The notes: generated by a model from the sequence alone, not told the origin. 64,000 bases of DNA from UBA8752 sp965659115 (GCA_965659115.1 CBFHUP010000003.1:15083-79082), one strand, 5' to 3'; counted from the first letter of the stretch, positions 43,276 to 53,000 are shown. Numbers and translations are program-made.

Positions 43276-45732
43276 ATGATGGCCGCAGACCCTATGGACA
43301 ACTATCGATACCGCTTCTGCAATTGGGGCCTTCGGGCCGGGGCTTTGGACCGCGTTTGGGCCATGGGTGCCTTGGTTGTTTCCATGCTCTGGTGCACCGT
43401 GGGATTGGCACAAATTGAGACCGGTTCTTGGCAAGATCAGCCCAACTTCAGTAAGGCCCAGGCGGTGGCAGCAGCCCAGGGCTCACCTGTGGTTTTAGTG
43501 GGTGGCGAAACCGCGGTTTTCGCTCTGGGTTTGGATGCCGATGGCCGGCCCAATGGAGAGGTGCAGAAGTTCGGAAAAGCCGATGGGCTGAGTCGGGCTG
43601 AAATCGCAGCTGTGGCCCTGGCTCCGGAATGGGGCAAGGCCATTGTCGGCTACGACGAGGGTACATTTGATTTGGTCGATGTGGATGTGGATGGGACCCT
43701 CGGAGGGGTGCTGTCTGTCCGAGATTTGGCCGAGGCTGACCTGCCGGGCAACAAACGGCCCAATCAATTGGCTGTTTCCGGCAAGTCGCTGCTGGTCTGC
43801 ACGGACATTGGTGTGGTGGAGTACGACCTTGAAGCATTGGAGGTCAGAGACACTTGGAAATTGGAGCAGAACGGCGAAGCATTGGCCGTGCGCTCTGCCG
43901 CATTGAGCGCTGGTCGGTGGTGGCTGGCCACATCTGATGGACTGTGGTCGGCTCCAGAAAACGCCGCCTTTCCTGGTGACCCAGCTTCATGGGAGCAGGA
44001 AGAGGCTTTGACCGCACTTGGCGTGCAAGACTTGAGGAGCATTGTGGTGGGCACCGATGGTCGAATGGCGGTGTTGCATCATCGCGAAGGACCCGATGCC
44101 ATTTGGGTGGGTCTTCCTGGCGCTACACCATGGACAGACGTGGCTTCGGGGTTGTCCGAGAACTGGACCGGTTTGACGTCCGATGGTGAGCACCTGTGGG
44201 TGACCACTCCATTTGGGGTTTTGGAAACCAGTGATGAATGGCTGCCAGAGGCATTGCGGTCCAATGTGGGCAATGTGTTTTTGCAGCCCAACGGGGCAGC
44301 GGCAGTGGCCGGCGGTTGTTGGATCGCCAATGCACACTCGGGCTCCATTTGGCTGGAGCGGGGAGGTCAAGAAGCATCTTTTGACGGTCCCTATGCACCC
44401 AACGGTCCCCGTTCCAATTCGACATGGAGATTGGACGCTTGGAATGACCGTTTGTGGGTGGCCACAGGAGGCACAGAATCCAGTGGTGTTCCCCTTTACA
44501 GAAGGGAAGGTTTCAGCGGCCGAAAGGGCAACTTTTGGTGGACGGTTCCACCGCCCGAGGGCGAGGCTGGAGGCGATGGAGTCCAAGATCCTATGGATGT
44601 GAGCATTGACCCCACCCGACCGGAAAATGCAGTCTTTGGGAGTTTGGAAGAGGGCCTGATCCAATTGGAGAGATTTCAGATCGTGCAGTATTGGAACCCC
44701 TCAAATTCGCCGTTGGAATGGAATGCCAATTGGGAAAGTCCGCGGTGTTCGGCGCCCGCCTTGGATTTTGACCGTCAAGGGAATTTGTGGGTGTTGAACG
44801 AGGGCACGGAAAACCCACTCAAACTGCTCGATGCCGAAGGAGCTTGGCATGTGTTCGAAGTGGAGGGGTTGAATGTCTCCACCCGTTTCATCAGGGTCCT
44901 GGCGACTCAAAACGACCAGGTTTGGATTTTGCTTGGAGACGGTGAAGGCGTGGCGGTCATTTCTACAGCAGGTACGCCGTCGGACCCCACGGACGACGAC
45001 GTGCGTTTCTTGACCCAACAAGAAGGAGAAGGGGGGTTGCCCAGCTCATCGGTGTATTCGGTGGAGGAAGATCTGGATGGAGAGATTTGGATCGGGACAT
45101 TGCAGGGTCCTGCAGTTTTTTACCAGCCCCAAGCCTTGTTTACGGCCGAAGGTTTTGATGCACAGCAGATTCTCATTGAGCAGGACGGGAATTTTCAGTT
45201 TTTGTTGGAGACAGAGACGGTCTGGGACATAGCGCTGGATGGTGGCAACCGCAAGTGGCTGGCCACAGTAAACAACGGCGCTTTTCTGCTGAGTCCAGAT
45301 GGCCGCTCACAAGTGGCCCATTTCACGGTGGACAACAGTCCGCTCCTGTCCAATGAGGTCTATGACATTGCCATTGACCAAGAAAGTGGCCTTGTCTATT
45401 TCGCAACTCCACAAGGGTTGACCTCACACCGCGGCGAAGCCACCAACTTCAATTTGGAACTTGAAAGTAAAGGGTTGCGCATTTTCCCGAACCCATGGCG
45501 TCCCGAATATGAGCCTGTGGTGACCATTGATGGCCTGGCCTTTGACTCAGAGGTGCACATTTTGAATGCTGGTGGAGAGCGCGTAAAAAAGGTCGAAAGC
45601 GCCGGAGGACGCGCGGTTTGGGACACCATGGATGACCTCGGGCAGCCGGTTCCGGAAGGCGTGTATTTCATGTTGGTCGGTGAAGCTTCTGGAAAGACCG
45701 GAGCTTCGGGCAAAATGGTCATCTTGCGCTGA
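43276..45732 (+). CDS. porZ: T9SS-associated beta-propeller protein, PorZ-like
   Basis: An 818-residue exported protein. After a long N-terminus and the hydrophobic stretch ALVVSMLWCTVGLAQ, the mature part opens ETGSWQDQPNFSKAQAVA, then FGKADGLSRAEIAAVAL, VGYDEGTFDLVDVD and NQLAVSGKSLLVCTDIGVVEYD. This order matches PorZ, a two-propeller protein that in Porphyromonas takes part in attaching A-LPS to T9SS cargo. Later segments such as GEIWIGTLQGPAVFY are regulator-propeller repeats. The C-terminus has LRIFPNPWRPEYEPVV and PEGVYFMLVGEASGKTG, a sorting-domain-like fold. The start is uncertain (43276, 43279 or 43294). The gene assignment rests on architecture, not alignment. Confidence 0.75.
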   Translation: MMAADPMDNYRYRFCNWGLRAGALDRVWAMGALVVSMLWCTVGLAQIETGSWQDQPNFSKAQAVAAAQGSPVVLVGGETAVFALGLDADGRPNGEVQKFGKADGLSRAEIAAVALAPEWGKAIVGYDEGTFDLVDVDVDGTLGGVLSVRDLAEADLPGNKRPNQLAVSGKSLLVCTDIGVVEYDLEALEVRDTWKLEQNGEALAVRSAALSAGRWWLATSDGLWSAPENAAFPGDPASWEQEEALTALGVQDLRSIVVGTDGRMAVLHHREGPDAIWVGLPGATPWTDVASGLSENWTGLTSDGEHLWVTTPFGVLETSDEWLPEALRSNVGNVFLQPNGAAAVAGGCWIANAHSGSIWLERGGQEASFDGPYAPNGPRSNSTWRLDAWNDRLWVATGGTESSGVPLYRREGFSGRKGNFWWTVPPPEGEAGGDGVQDPMDVSIDPTRPENAVFGSLEEGLIQLERFQIVQYWNPSNSPLEWNANWESPRCSAPALDFDRQGNLWVLNEGTENPLKLLDAEGAWHVFEVEGLNVSTRFIRVLATQNDQVWILLGDGEGVAVISTAGTPSDPTDDDVRFLTQQEGEGGLPSSSVYSVEEDLDGEIWIGTLQGPAVFYQPQALFTAEGFDAQQILIEQDGNFQFLLETETVWDIALDGGNRKWLATVNNGAFLLSPDGRSQVAHFTVDNSPLLSNEVYDIAIDQESGLVYFATPQGLTSHRGEATNFNLELESKGLRIFPNPWRPEYEPVVTIDGLAFDSEVHILNAGGERVKKVESAGGRAVWDTMDDLGQPVPEGVYFMLVGEASGKTGASGKMVILR

Positions 45733-46325
45733 TGCAAATGCGGAATGCTTTGGCTTTAGCCTCGGTTTTTTTGTGGGTGGGCCAGTCAGTGTCTGCGCAA
45801 GACAACGTGTCCTGGTGGCGGCAAATGTTTGGAGAGGGCAAGGCGGCCAAAGAAGCGGCCGTTGAACCTGAAATTCCCGTGTTGCAGGACTCAACGCTTG
45901 AAGTCCAGCCCGTGGAGGTAGAGAAGCAGCCCGACGAGCCCCTTGAAATCACTCCTGTTGACATCGCTTGGGGATCGGTGGACTGGAATGTCCCTCGGGA
46001 AATTGAGGCGTTGGATTCTTTGCATACCCCATTGGAAGACCTTCGAATTCCAGGATTTCGTGTTCAGCTTTTCATGGGGAGATTGGATTCAGCCCGTTCC
46101 CTGCGACAGCACATCTCTACGCAGCTCAACCTCGAATTTGAGGTTCACTTGACGCCTTACCCTCCCATTTTTGGAGTGCAGGTGGGGGATTTCCGGACCG
46201 CATTGGAGGCTCACCGGGCAAAAAGGGCATTGAAATCAAGGTTTCCGAGCGCCTTGGTGGTGCCTGCGGAATTGACCGTAGAAAGGGCATTTCCGGTAGC
46301 GGGAGAATGCATTCGGACCCCTTGA
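45732..46325 (+). CDS. Exported SPOR-domain-like protein
   Basis: A 197-residue protein with signal peptide MQMRNALALASVFLWVGQSVSA, an acidic low-complexity linker (residues 35-100) and a C-terminal SPOR-type domain: GFRVQLFMGRLDSARSLRQH, then FEVHLTPYPPIFGVQVGDF and EAHRAKRALKSRFPSALVV. SPOR domains bind denuded peptidoglycan. The ATG overlaps the porZ stop by one base (TGATG), so it is translated with porZ; the pair suggests a role near the T9SS or envelope. Confidence 0.82.
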   Translation: MQMRNALALASVFLWVGQSVSAQDNVSWWRQMFGEGKAAKEAAVEPEIPVLQDSTLEVQPVEVEKQPDEPLEITPVDIAWGSVDWNVPREIEALDSLHTPLEDLRIPGFRVQLFMGRLDSARSLRQHISTQLNLEFEVHLTPYPPIFGVQVGDFRTALEAHRAKRALKSRFPSALVVPAELTVERAFPVAGECIRTP

Positions 46326-46392
46326 ATGCAAGTTGAACACACCTTTCAGAGAATCTCGAGCATCAAGGCCTGCAAGGACGGGGTTTGAGTTC

Positions 46393-46400
46393 TACATTTG
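46393..46400 (+). promoter_or_regulatory. -7 promoter box TACATTTG of the act/cox operon
   Basis: Exact TAnnTTTG match, 23 nt before the actA ATG at 46424. It lies inside the upstream in-frame extension, so a start at the TTG of 46385 is unlikely. Probably drives actABCDEF-coxBA. Confidence 0.6.
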
Positions 46401-46423
46401 CCCGCGAAAATCAAGCGGTAAAT

Positions 46424-47842
46424 ATGTTCGTATTCGAGAGCGCGAAGCAGGTCCTCTTCAACTGGAGGAGATTGGCTTACATCGTGGCGGTCGCAACGCT
46501 CGCAGCCCCAACATCCCTTCACGCGGGTATTTGGGATGAGGGTGACATTGAAAATGGCCAAGCCCTGTTCAACGCGAATTGTGCATCGTGTCACCTTGTG
46601 ACCAATGAAGTGTTGGCTGCCCCTGGCCTTGCCGGGATCGCAGATCGTTGGGGCTCCAGTGAAGAGATTTTGGTCCAATGGATCCAGAATCCTCAGGCTG
46701 CAGCAGCTACTGGAGACTCCTATGTGAAGTCTTTGGTAGACCGTTATGTTGGAACCTACGGATGGATGACCGCGCAAGCGGTGAGCGCAGACGATGTCAA
46801 AGACATTATGGCCTATGTCCAGAATCCCCCTGACGTCGTGGCCACAGCCGACAACGGAACAGATTGCCCCACCATTTACGACGCCATCGAAGAGGAGCAG
46901 AGTGCCAACGGCACGATCTGGTTCTTGATCCTTTTGACGCTGTTCTTAATCATCGCGTTGAGTGCAGCGACCGTTCGCAAGTCCTTGGAAAAGGCAGCCA
47001 ATGTGGCTTCAGAGACCGATGACGCCCCTTACGCTGTGCGGTTGAGTGCATGGGCTTGGGACAACCGGACCTTTGTAAGCATCCTCAGTTTGTTTGTAGT
47101 GGCTTACTTCGTGGTGATTGGCTACCAAGCTTTGATGGGTGTGGGGGTTTATCAGGGATACAGCCCAGACCAGCCCGTCAAGTTCATTCACAGCGTGCAC
47201 GTCTGCGAGAACGAAGTGGATTGTCAATACTGCCACCACAGTGCCTATGAGTCGAAGCACGCGGGCATTCCTTCTACCAACGTCTGTATGAACTGCCACA
47301 AGGCGGTCAAGAAGGGCAGCCGATACGGTGAAGTCGAGATTGGCAAAATCTATGCGGCCATTGGTTTTGACGCTGCTTCAGGCACCTACCTCGACGGCGA
47401 AGGCCAAAACGGATATCAAAGTCCACAGGACGATTTCCAAGGCGAACCCCTCAAGTGGAACAAGGTGCACAACCTGCCGGACCACGTGTTCTTCAGCCAC
47501 CAGCAGCACGTTGTTGTCGGCGGTCTGGAATGCCAAAACTGCCACGGAGACGTCGGCAAGTACACGGTGGGGCGTGTGGCTCCAGTAGAGGAGATCAACG
47601 GCTTGGTGGACGATTTCCCAGGATTGATTGAATTGTCAAAGCCCACCTTGACCATGGGGTGGTGCATTGAGTGTCACAACAAGGCGGAGATCAGCTTCGC
47701 TTCATCTGGCTACTACGAAGACATACACGACCGGCTCAAAGATGACCTGCGAGGGAACGAGGAGTTGCGCCGTTATATGGAAGACGAAAAAACGACAGTA
47801 AAGGAACTCGGGGGCTGGGAATGCTCCAAGTGCCACTACTGA
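46424..47842 (+). CDS. actA: Alternative complex III subunit ActA, multiheme cytochrome c
   Basis: A 472-residue multiheme cytochrome, electron-exit side of quinol:cytochrome c oxidoreductase. Six CXXCH motifs are visible: CASCH in an N-terminal class-I-type domain (GQALFNANCASCHLV), then CQYCH, CMNCH, CQNCH, CIECH and CSKCH in the C-terminal part. Hydrophobic segments are a signal/anchor (AYIVAVATLAAP), IWFLILLTLFLIIALSAA and VSILSLFVVAYFVVIGYQAL. Periplasmic. First gene of the operon, 33 bases before actB. Heme-by-heme comparison with other ActA proteins needs an alignment. Confidence 0.92.
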   Translation: MFVFESAKQVLFNWRRLAYIVAVATLAAPTSLHAGIWDEGDIENGQALFNANCASCHLVTNEVLAAPGLAGIADRWGSSEEILVQWIQNPQAAAATGDSYVKSLVDRYVGTYGWMTAQAVSADDVKDIMAYVQNPPDVVATADNGTDCPTIYDAIEEEQSANGTIWFLILLTLFLIIALSAATVRKSLEKAANVASETDDAPYAVRLSAWAWDNRTFVSILSLFVVAYFVVIGYQALMGVGVYQGYSPDQPVKFIHSVHVCENEVDCQYCHHSAYESKHAGIPSTNVCMNCHKAVKKGSRYGEVEIGKIYAAIGFDAASGTYLDGEGQNGYQSPQDDFQGEPLKWNKVHNLPDHVFFSHQQHVVVGGLECQNCHGDVGKYTVGRVAPVEEINGLVDDFPGLIELSKPTLTMGWCIECHNKAEISFASSGYYEDIHDRLKDDLRGNEELRRYMEDEKTTVKELGGWECSKCHY

Positions 47843-47875
47843 TCGACTGTTTAAAGCAAATCAGGGATCTGCCCC

Positions 47876-50800
47876 ATGGCTGACAACAAGATTTACTGGT
47901 CCGGACTCGAAGAGTTGGACCGCACCCCAGAGTTCGAAAGGATCGAATCACAGGAATTTCCTGCTGAACGTCCCGTCGATGACTTCATAGCCGATGATCG
48001 GCTTCAGAGGGCCAACACTGGCCGCCGGGACTTCCTCAAGTTCATGGGATTCAGCGTGACTGCTGCGACCCTCGCTGCGTGCGAGACGCCGGTGGTCAAG
48101 TCGATTCCTTACACGAACAAGCCGGAGGAGATCACCCCTGGTGTCGCGAACTATTACGCGTCGACGTTCTATGATGGACACGACTTCGTCAATGTTTTGG
48201 TCAAGACGCGTGAGGGCCGCCCGATTTTTGTGAAGAGCAATACGGAGACCGGTTTCGGTCGTGTGAACGCTCGGGTCAATGCATCGGTATTGGGTCTGTA
48301 TGATTCCGCACGATTGCAAGCACCACACCTCAATGGTGAGGAGACCACATGGGCGTCTTTGGATGCTGCGGTTCAAAAAGGAATGTCCGGAAGCGGCCGC
48401 AAGGTGCTCTTGACGGGCACGGTGATGAGCCCCAGCATGAAGCGGGCCATTGCTGCATTGGAGGCGTCTGTTGGATTGGAGCATGTTCAGTGCGATTCAG
48501 TCAGCTACAGTGCGACAACAGAGGCGATGAATGCAGACTACGGTCGCCGCGTATTCCCCTCTTACCAATTTGGAAAGGCCGAGACCGTGGTGTCTCTGAA
48601 TGCAGACTTCCTCGGTACTTGGGGAGACAACGTTTGGTATACCGCAGAATGGGCCAAGACCCGCCGTCCGGAAGACGGTGGCATGAGCCGCTTGCACGCT
48701 TTTGAAAGTGGCATGTCCCTCACCGGGTCCAACGCGGACTCGCGTACCCGTGTAAAGCCCTCTGAGCAGGGCCGTGTGGCTGCTGCATTGTTGCGGGAGT
48801 TGTCGGGTGAAGGAGCCGCAGTATCTCTGGATGAGGCCGTGTTGGCCAGCGTCAAGGCTGCAGCTGCAGACTTGAAGCGTGCTGGAGCCAAAGGGTTGGT
48901 GGTCGCTGGAGACAACGACCTCGCTACCCAGCGCATTGTGAGTGCCATCAACCGCACCTTGGGTGCTGTTGGCACAACGGTGGAGTTGCACGAAAAGCCC
49001 AGTTTGTATCAGGGTGATGACGCTGCTTTTGCCGCGCTTGTGAGCGACATGAACGCCGGTAAAGTCGGAGCGCTCATCGTGGACGGGATCAACCCATCTT
49101 ATCATGCAGCGGATGCGAAAGCGTTCAATGCGGGATTGGATAAAGTGGGCTTCAGTGTTTCAACAGCATTGTTTGCCGATGAGACCGCGAGCCGTTGCAC
49201 AGCGATGGCACCTGCACACCATTGGCTTGAGGGCTGGAACGACCTCCAGATTGACCCCAACCGTGTAGACCTGGTGCAGCCGGCCATCCAGCCGCTGTAC
49301 AACACGCGTCAAACGGCTGAAAGCCTCATGAATTGGGCCGGTCAGCCAGTGGATGGTTACACCTTATTGCGCCAAACACACAGCGCTGCTTACACGGCAG
49401 ATGCCATGTACACGGACCAGAATTGGAATACAGGCGTACACAACGGCTTCTTGGCCGTGGCGGCTCCCGAAGAATCCGAGGCTGTGTTCACTGGAGCGGA
49501 CCTCGGTGGCGCGCTGCGCACAGTGGCCGCCCGCAAGGGAGGAACCTTTGAACTCGATGTTTACCGCAAGGTGGCCATCGGTGATGGACAGCAGGCTGGC
49601 AACCCCATGTTGCAGGAGACACCTGACCCGATCACCAAGACAACCTGGGACAACTATGTGACCATGGCCCGCGCGGACATGGAAGCGATGGGACTCAACA
49701 CCTACATCGCCCAGGAAGACCCCGCTTCTGTTGTCAAAGTGACGGCAGGAGGAAAGTCCGTTGAGCTGCCCGCTTTCCCTCAGCCAGGTCAAGCACCAGG
49801 CACCTTGGGCATTGCCTTGGGTTATGGCCGAGGCGCTGGCAACGAAGCCATCGGAAAGGCAGCCTATCAGGTGGGCGAAGGTGGCGATCACCTCGCCGAT
49901 GCAGAAGGCAACCTCGTGCCCATCGGAAAGAATGCTTTTGGATTGGCTCCGGTGGTAGGCGGAATGCCTGCGCGCGCAGTGTATGACGTGAGCATCGAAG
50001 CGACGGGAGGCACTTACCCCTTGGCTTGTACACAGATTCAGCACACCTATATGGGTCGTGACTCTGTTGTGAAGGAGACCAGCCTCGACGATTACTTGGC
50101 CGAAGCGGATGCCAAGCGCGGCGACGCCAGTTGGAACAAGACCATTGGGTTGAATGTCCATGACGACATCAACGGAGACGGTGAAATCAACGCCCTTGAC
50201 AAAAAGGCAGCGGGTGAGTTCGACATGTGGCACGAGCATGCTGTAGACGGTGTGGGTCACCGCTGGGGCATGGCCATCGACCTGACCAGCTGTATCGGTT
50301 GTAGTGCTTGTGTGACGGCTTGTCACATTGAGAACAACGTCCCTGTTGTCGGAAAGGATGAGGTCCGCCGTCACCGCGACATGCACTGGATGCGCATCGA
50401 CCGTTTCTATGCTTCCGATTGGAACATGGAGCGTGGAGAGGCAGAAGGAGTCGGCGTCATTTCGACCTACGGCAAAATGGAGGAGCCGGGTGCCAACCCG
50501 CAGACGGTTCACATGCCCATGATGTGCCAGCACTGCAACCACGCTCCTTGTGAGACGGTGTGTCCAGTGGCGGCAACAACCCACTCCAATGAGGGGGTCA
50601 ACCAGATGACCTACAACCGTTGCATCGGAACGCGTTACTGCGCGAACAACTGCCCCTTCAAGGTGCGCCGATTCAATTGGTTCCACTACCCTGGATACGA
50701 CAAGTTCCAAAACTTCAACCCCGCCCAAGACGCCATTCAAAGGATGGTGCTCAATCCAGACGTCGTTGTCCGGAGCCGCGGAGTAATGGAGAAGTGCAGC

Positions 50801-51055
50801 TTGTGTGTTCAGCGTACGCAAGGAGCAAAGCTGGAGGCCAAGAAGGCGGGTACACCGCTGGAAGATGGCAGCGCCATCACGGCGTGCGCTGAGGCCTGTC
50901 CTACCAACGCGATCACTTTTGGCGACCTTAACGACAACGCCAGTGAAGTGCGCGCCACTTACGACAACAACCGGACTTACCACGCCTTGGAGGAGGTGGG
51001 CATACAGCCCAACGTCGCCTACTTGACGAAGGTCCGCAACACCCCTAAGGCCTGA
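47876..51055 (+). CDS. actB: Alternative complex III subunit ActB (molybdopterin-like/Fe-S fusion)
   Basis: A 1059-residue fusion of a molybdopterin-oxidoreductase-like domain (about 1-740), which in this family has no molybdenum site, and a ferredoxin domain. A twin-arginine motif GRRDFLKFMGFS has its arginines at 50-51 and is followed by a lipobox LAAC (Cys69), so export by Tat with lipid attachment is likely. Four cluster segments are seen: SCIGCSACVTACHIENN, CQHCNHAPCETVCPVAAT, CIGTRYCANNCPF and CSLCVQRTQGAK with ACAEACPT. Residues 764-775 form a dockerin-like EF-hand loop (DINGDGEINALD) just before the Fe-S part. Confidence 0.93.
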   Translation: MADNKIYWSGLEELDRTPEFERIESQEFPAERPVDDFIADDRLQRANTGRRDFLKFMGFSVTAATLAACETPVVKSIPYTNKPEEITPGVANYYASTFYDGHDFVNVLVKTREGRPIFVKSNTETGFGRVNARVNASVLGLYDSARLQAPHLNGEETTWASLDAAVQKGMSGSGRKVLLTGTVMSPSMKRAIAALEASVGLEHVQCDSVSYSATTEAMNADYGRRVFPSYQFGKAETVVSLNADFLGTWGDNVWYTAEWAKTRRPEDGGMSRLHAFESGMSLTGSNADSRTRVKPSEQGRVAAALLRELSGEGAAVSLDEAVLASVKAAAADLKRAGAKGLVVAGDNDLATQRIVSAINRTLGAVGTTVELHEKPSLYQGDDAAFAALVSDMNAGKVGALIVDGINPSYHAADAKAFNAGLDKVGFSVSTALFADETASRCTAMAPAHHWLEGWNDLQIDPNRVDLVQPAIQPLYNTRQTAESLMNWAGQPVDGYTLLRQTHSAAYTADAMYTDQNWNTGVHNGFLAVAAPEESEAVFTGADLGGALRTVAARKGGTFELDVYRKVAIGDGQQAGNPMLQETPDPITKTTWDNYVTMARADMEAMGLNTYIAQEDPASVVKVTAGGKSVELPAFPQPGQAPGTLGIALGYGRGAGNEAIGKAAYQVGEGGDHLADAEGNLVPIGKNAFGLAPVVGGMPARAVYDVSIEATGGTYPLACTQIQHTYMGRDSVVKETSLDDYLAEADAKRGDASWNKTIGLNVHDDINGDGEINALDKKAAGEFDMWHEHAVDGVGHRWGMAIDLTSCIGCSACVTACHIENNVPVVGKDEVRRHRDMHWMRIDRFYASDWNMERGEAEGVGVISTYGKMEEPGANPQTVHMPMMCQHCNHAPCETVCPVAATTHSNEGVNQMTYNRCIGTRYCANNCPFKVRRFNWFHYPGYDKFQNFNPAQDAIQRMVLNPDVVVRSRGVMEKCSLCVQRTQGAKLEAKKAGTPLEDGSAITACAEACPTNAITFGDLNDNASEVRATYDNNRTYHALEEVGIQPNVAYLTKVRNTPKA

Positions 51056-51059
51056 GACC

Positions 51060-52451
51060 ATGCAACAGGAAGCCGCCATTCGGGAACCCCTGATCTTGGG
51101 GAACAAGAGTTACAAGGACATCACCGATGATGTCGTTGGCCCCATCCAAGGCAAAGCGCCCCTGGGATGGAAGATCATGATCACCATCTCCAGCGTCATC
51201 GCTTTCTACGGAGTGGGATGCATTCTGTATCTGATCGGCACAGGAATTGGTGTTTGGGGCCTCAACAAGACCGTGGGTTGGGCTTGGGACATCACCAACT
51301 TCGTCTGGTGGGTTGGAATCGGACACGCAGGGACCTTGATCTCTGCAGTGCTTCTGTTGTTCCGGCAAAAGTGGAGGATGGCCATTAACCGTTCTGCGGA
51401 GGCCATGACCATTTTTGCGGTCATCATGGCGGCTGTCTTTCCGGGCATTCACATGGGCCGGATTTGGGTGAGCTACTGGGTATTGCCGCTTCCGAACCAA
51501 TTCGGTTCACTCTGGGTGAATTTCAACTCACCCTTGCTGTGGGACGTATTTGCCATCTCGACTTACTTCTCGGTGTCACTGGTCTTCTGGTACATCGGTT
51601 TGATTCCTGACTTTGCCACCATCCGCGACCGGATGACCAAGCCGCTTCAAAAGAAGATCTACGGTTTGTTGAGCTTCGGATGGAGCGGACGGGCCAAGCA
51701 CTGGACCCGATTTGAAGAGGTGAGCTTGGTGCTTGCAGGCATCGCCACACCACTGGTCTTCTCTGTGCACTCCATCGTATCCATGGACTTCGCCACATCG
51801 GTGATTCCAGGTTGGCACACGACCATCTTCCCACCTTACTTCGTGAGTGGTGCGGTGTTCTCTGGATTTGCCATGGTGCAAACGCTCTTGCTCATCATGC
51901 GCAAGACCATGAACCTCGAGAACTACATCCACACCAAGCACGTCGAGTACATGAACATCGTCATCATCGTGACGGGTTCGATTGTAGGTGTGGCTTACTT
52001 GACAGAGCTCTTCATCTCCTGGTACAGCGGAGTGGAATACGAGAGCTACGCATTCATCAATCGATTCAGCGGGCCATATAGCATGAGCTACTGGATCATG
52101 ATGACGTGCAATGTGGTGTCGCCACAGTTGTTTTGGTTCAAGAAAATCCGACGCAGTCTGGTGGCCACCTTTGCCCTCTCGATTGTGGTCAACATCGGCA
52201 TGTGGTTTGAGCGTTATGTGATCATCGTGACCTCTCTGCACCGGGACTTTGACCCCTCCTCTTGGGGTGAGTTCTATGCAACCAACATCGACGTCGGCGT
52301 CTTTATCGGCACCCTCGGCATTTTCTTCACCTTGTTCTTGCTCTTCGCCCGGTTCTTCCCGGTGTTGGCCTTGAACGAATTGAAGACCATTTTGAAGTCA
52401 AGCGGTGAGGAGCACAAGCGCATCCAATCCGACGGTAAGTCCAACCACTAA
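51060..52451 (+). CDS. actC: Alternative complex III subunit ActC (NrfD-like)
   Basis: A 463-residue inner-membrane quinol-site subunit of the NrfD/PsrC family with about ten helices. Seen: LGWKIMITISSVIAFYGVGC, WDITNFVWWVGIGHAGTLIS (the His-containing segment of the family), FPGIHMGRIWVSYWVLPLP and LFWFKKIRRSLVATF. Starts 4 bases after actB. It and ActF are paralogous quinol-side subunits. Confidence 0.93.
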   Translation: MQQEAAIREPLILGNKSYKDITDDVVGPIQGKAPLGWKIMITISSVIAFYGVGCILYLIGTGIGVWGLNKTVGWAWDITNFVWWVGIGHAGTLISAVLLLFRQKWRMAINRSAEAMTIFAVIMAAVFPGIHMGRIWVSYWVLPLPNQFGSLWVNFNSPLLWDVFAISTYFSVSLVFWYIGLIPDFATIRDRMTKPLQKKIYGLLSFGWSGRAKHWTRFEEVSLVLAGIATPLVFSVHSIVSMDFATSVIPGWHTTIFPPYFVSGAVFSGFAMVQTLLLIMRKTMNLENYIHTKHVEYMNIVIIVTGSIVGVAYLTELFISWYSGVEYESYAFINRFSGPYSMSYWIMMTCNVVSPQLFWFKKIRRSLVATFALSIVVNIGMWFERYVIIVTSLHRDFDPSSWGEFYATNIDVGVFIGTLGIFFTLFLLFARFFPVLALNELKTILKSSGEEHKRIQSDGKSNH

Positions 52452-52460
52452 GACGAGAAT

Positions 52461-53000
52461 ATGGAATCCAAGAAGGTCCTCCACGTCATGTACGACGACG
52501 ACGGCAAGCTGCTCGAAGCTGCCAAGCAGCTCGTCGCCAAGGGCATCCAGGTCAAGGATGTCTACAGCCCGTTTCCGGTGCACGGGATCGACCCCGTCAT
52601 CGGTGTGAAGCGCACGCGCCTCGCCATCGCCTCTTTTATGTATGCCACCACAGGGACCTGTTTGGCCTTGTTCGGAATGTGGTACTTCATGATCCAGGAC
52701 TGGCCCATGAACATCGGCGGTAAGCCCAGTTTCAGCTTGATTGAAAACCTGCCTGCTTTTGTGCCGGTCACGTTTGAGTTCAGTGTGTTGTGCGGTGCCC
52801 ACGGTATGGCATTGACCTATTTGCTGCGCAACGGGACCTTGCCCGGTATGCCGGCTTCTAATCCGGACCCTCGGACCACAGACGACAAGTTTGTGATGGA
52901 GATTCTGACCGAAGAGAATGAAATGGACGCAGCAGCGCTTGAAGCGGCTGTGAATGATACTGATTTGCTGGAGCTCAGCATCAAGGAGTACGACGCATGA
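52461..53000 (+). CDS. actD: Alternative complex III subunit ActD
   Basis: A 179-residue DUF3341-type protein: a soluble N-terminal part with HVMYDDDGKLLEAAKQLVAK and VYSPFPVHGIDPVIGVK, then two membrane helices (about 65-85 and 100-120), with the pattern ASFMYATTGTCLALFGMWYF and LPAFVPVTFEFSVLCGAHGM. Its stop overlaps the actE start by 4 bases (ATGA). Confidence 0.92.
   Translation: MESKKVLHVMYDDDGKLLEAAKQLVAKGIQVKDVYSPFPVHGIDPVIGVKRTRLAIASFMYATTGTCLALFGMWYFMIQDWPMNIGGKPSFSLIENLPAFVPVTFEFSVLCGAHGMALTYLLRNGTLPGMPASNPDPRTTDDKFVMEILTEENEMDAAALEAAVNDTDLLELSIKEYDA

Noticed and set aside
49364..51106. A 580-codon open frame on the minus strand inside actB
   Set aside because: It mirrors the actB frame, including the Fe-S segments, and has no recognisable protein feature.
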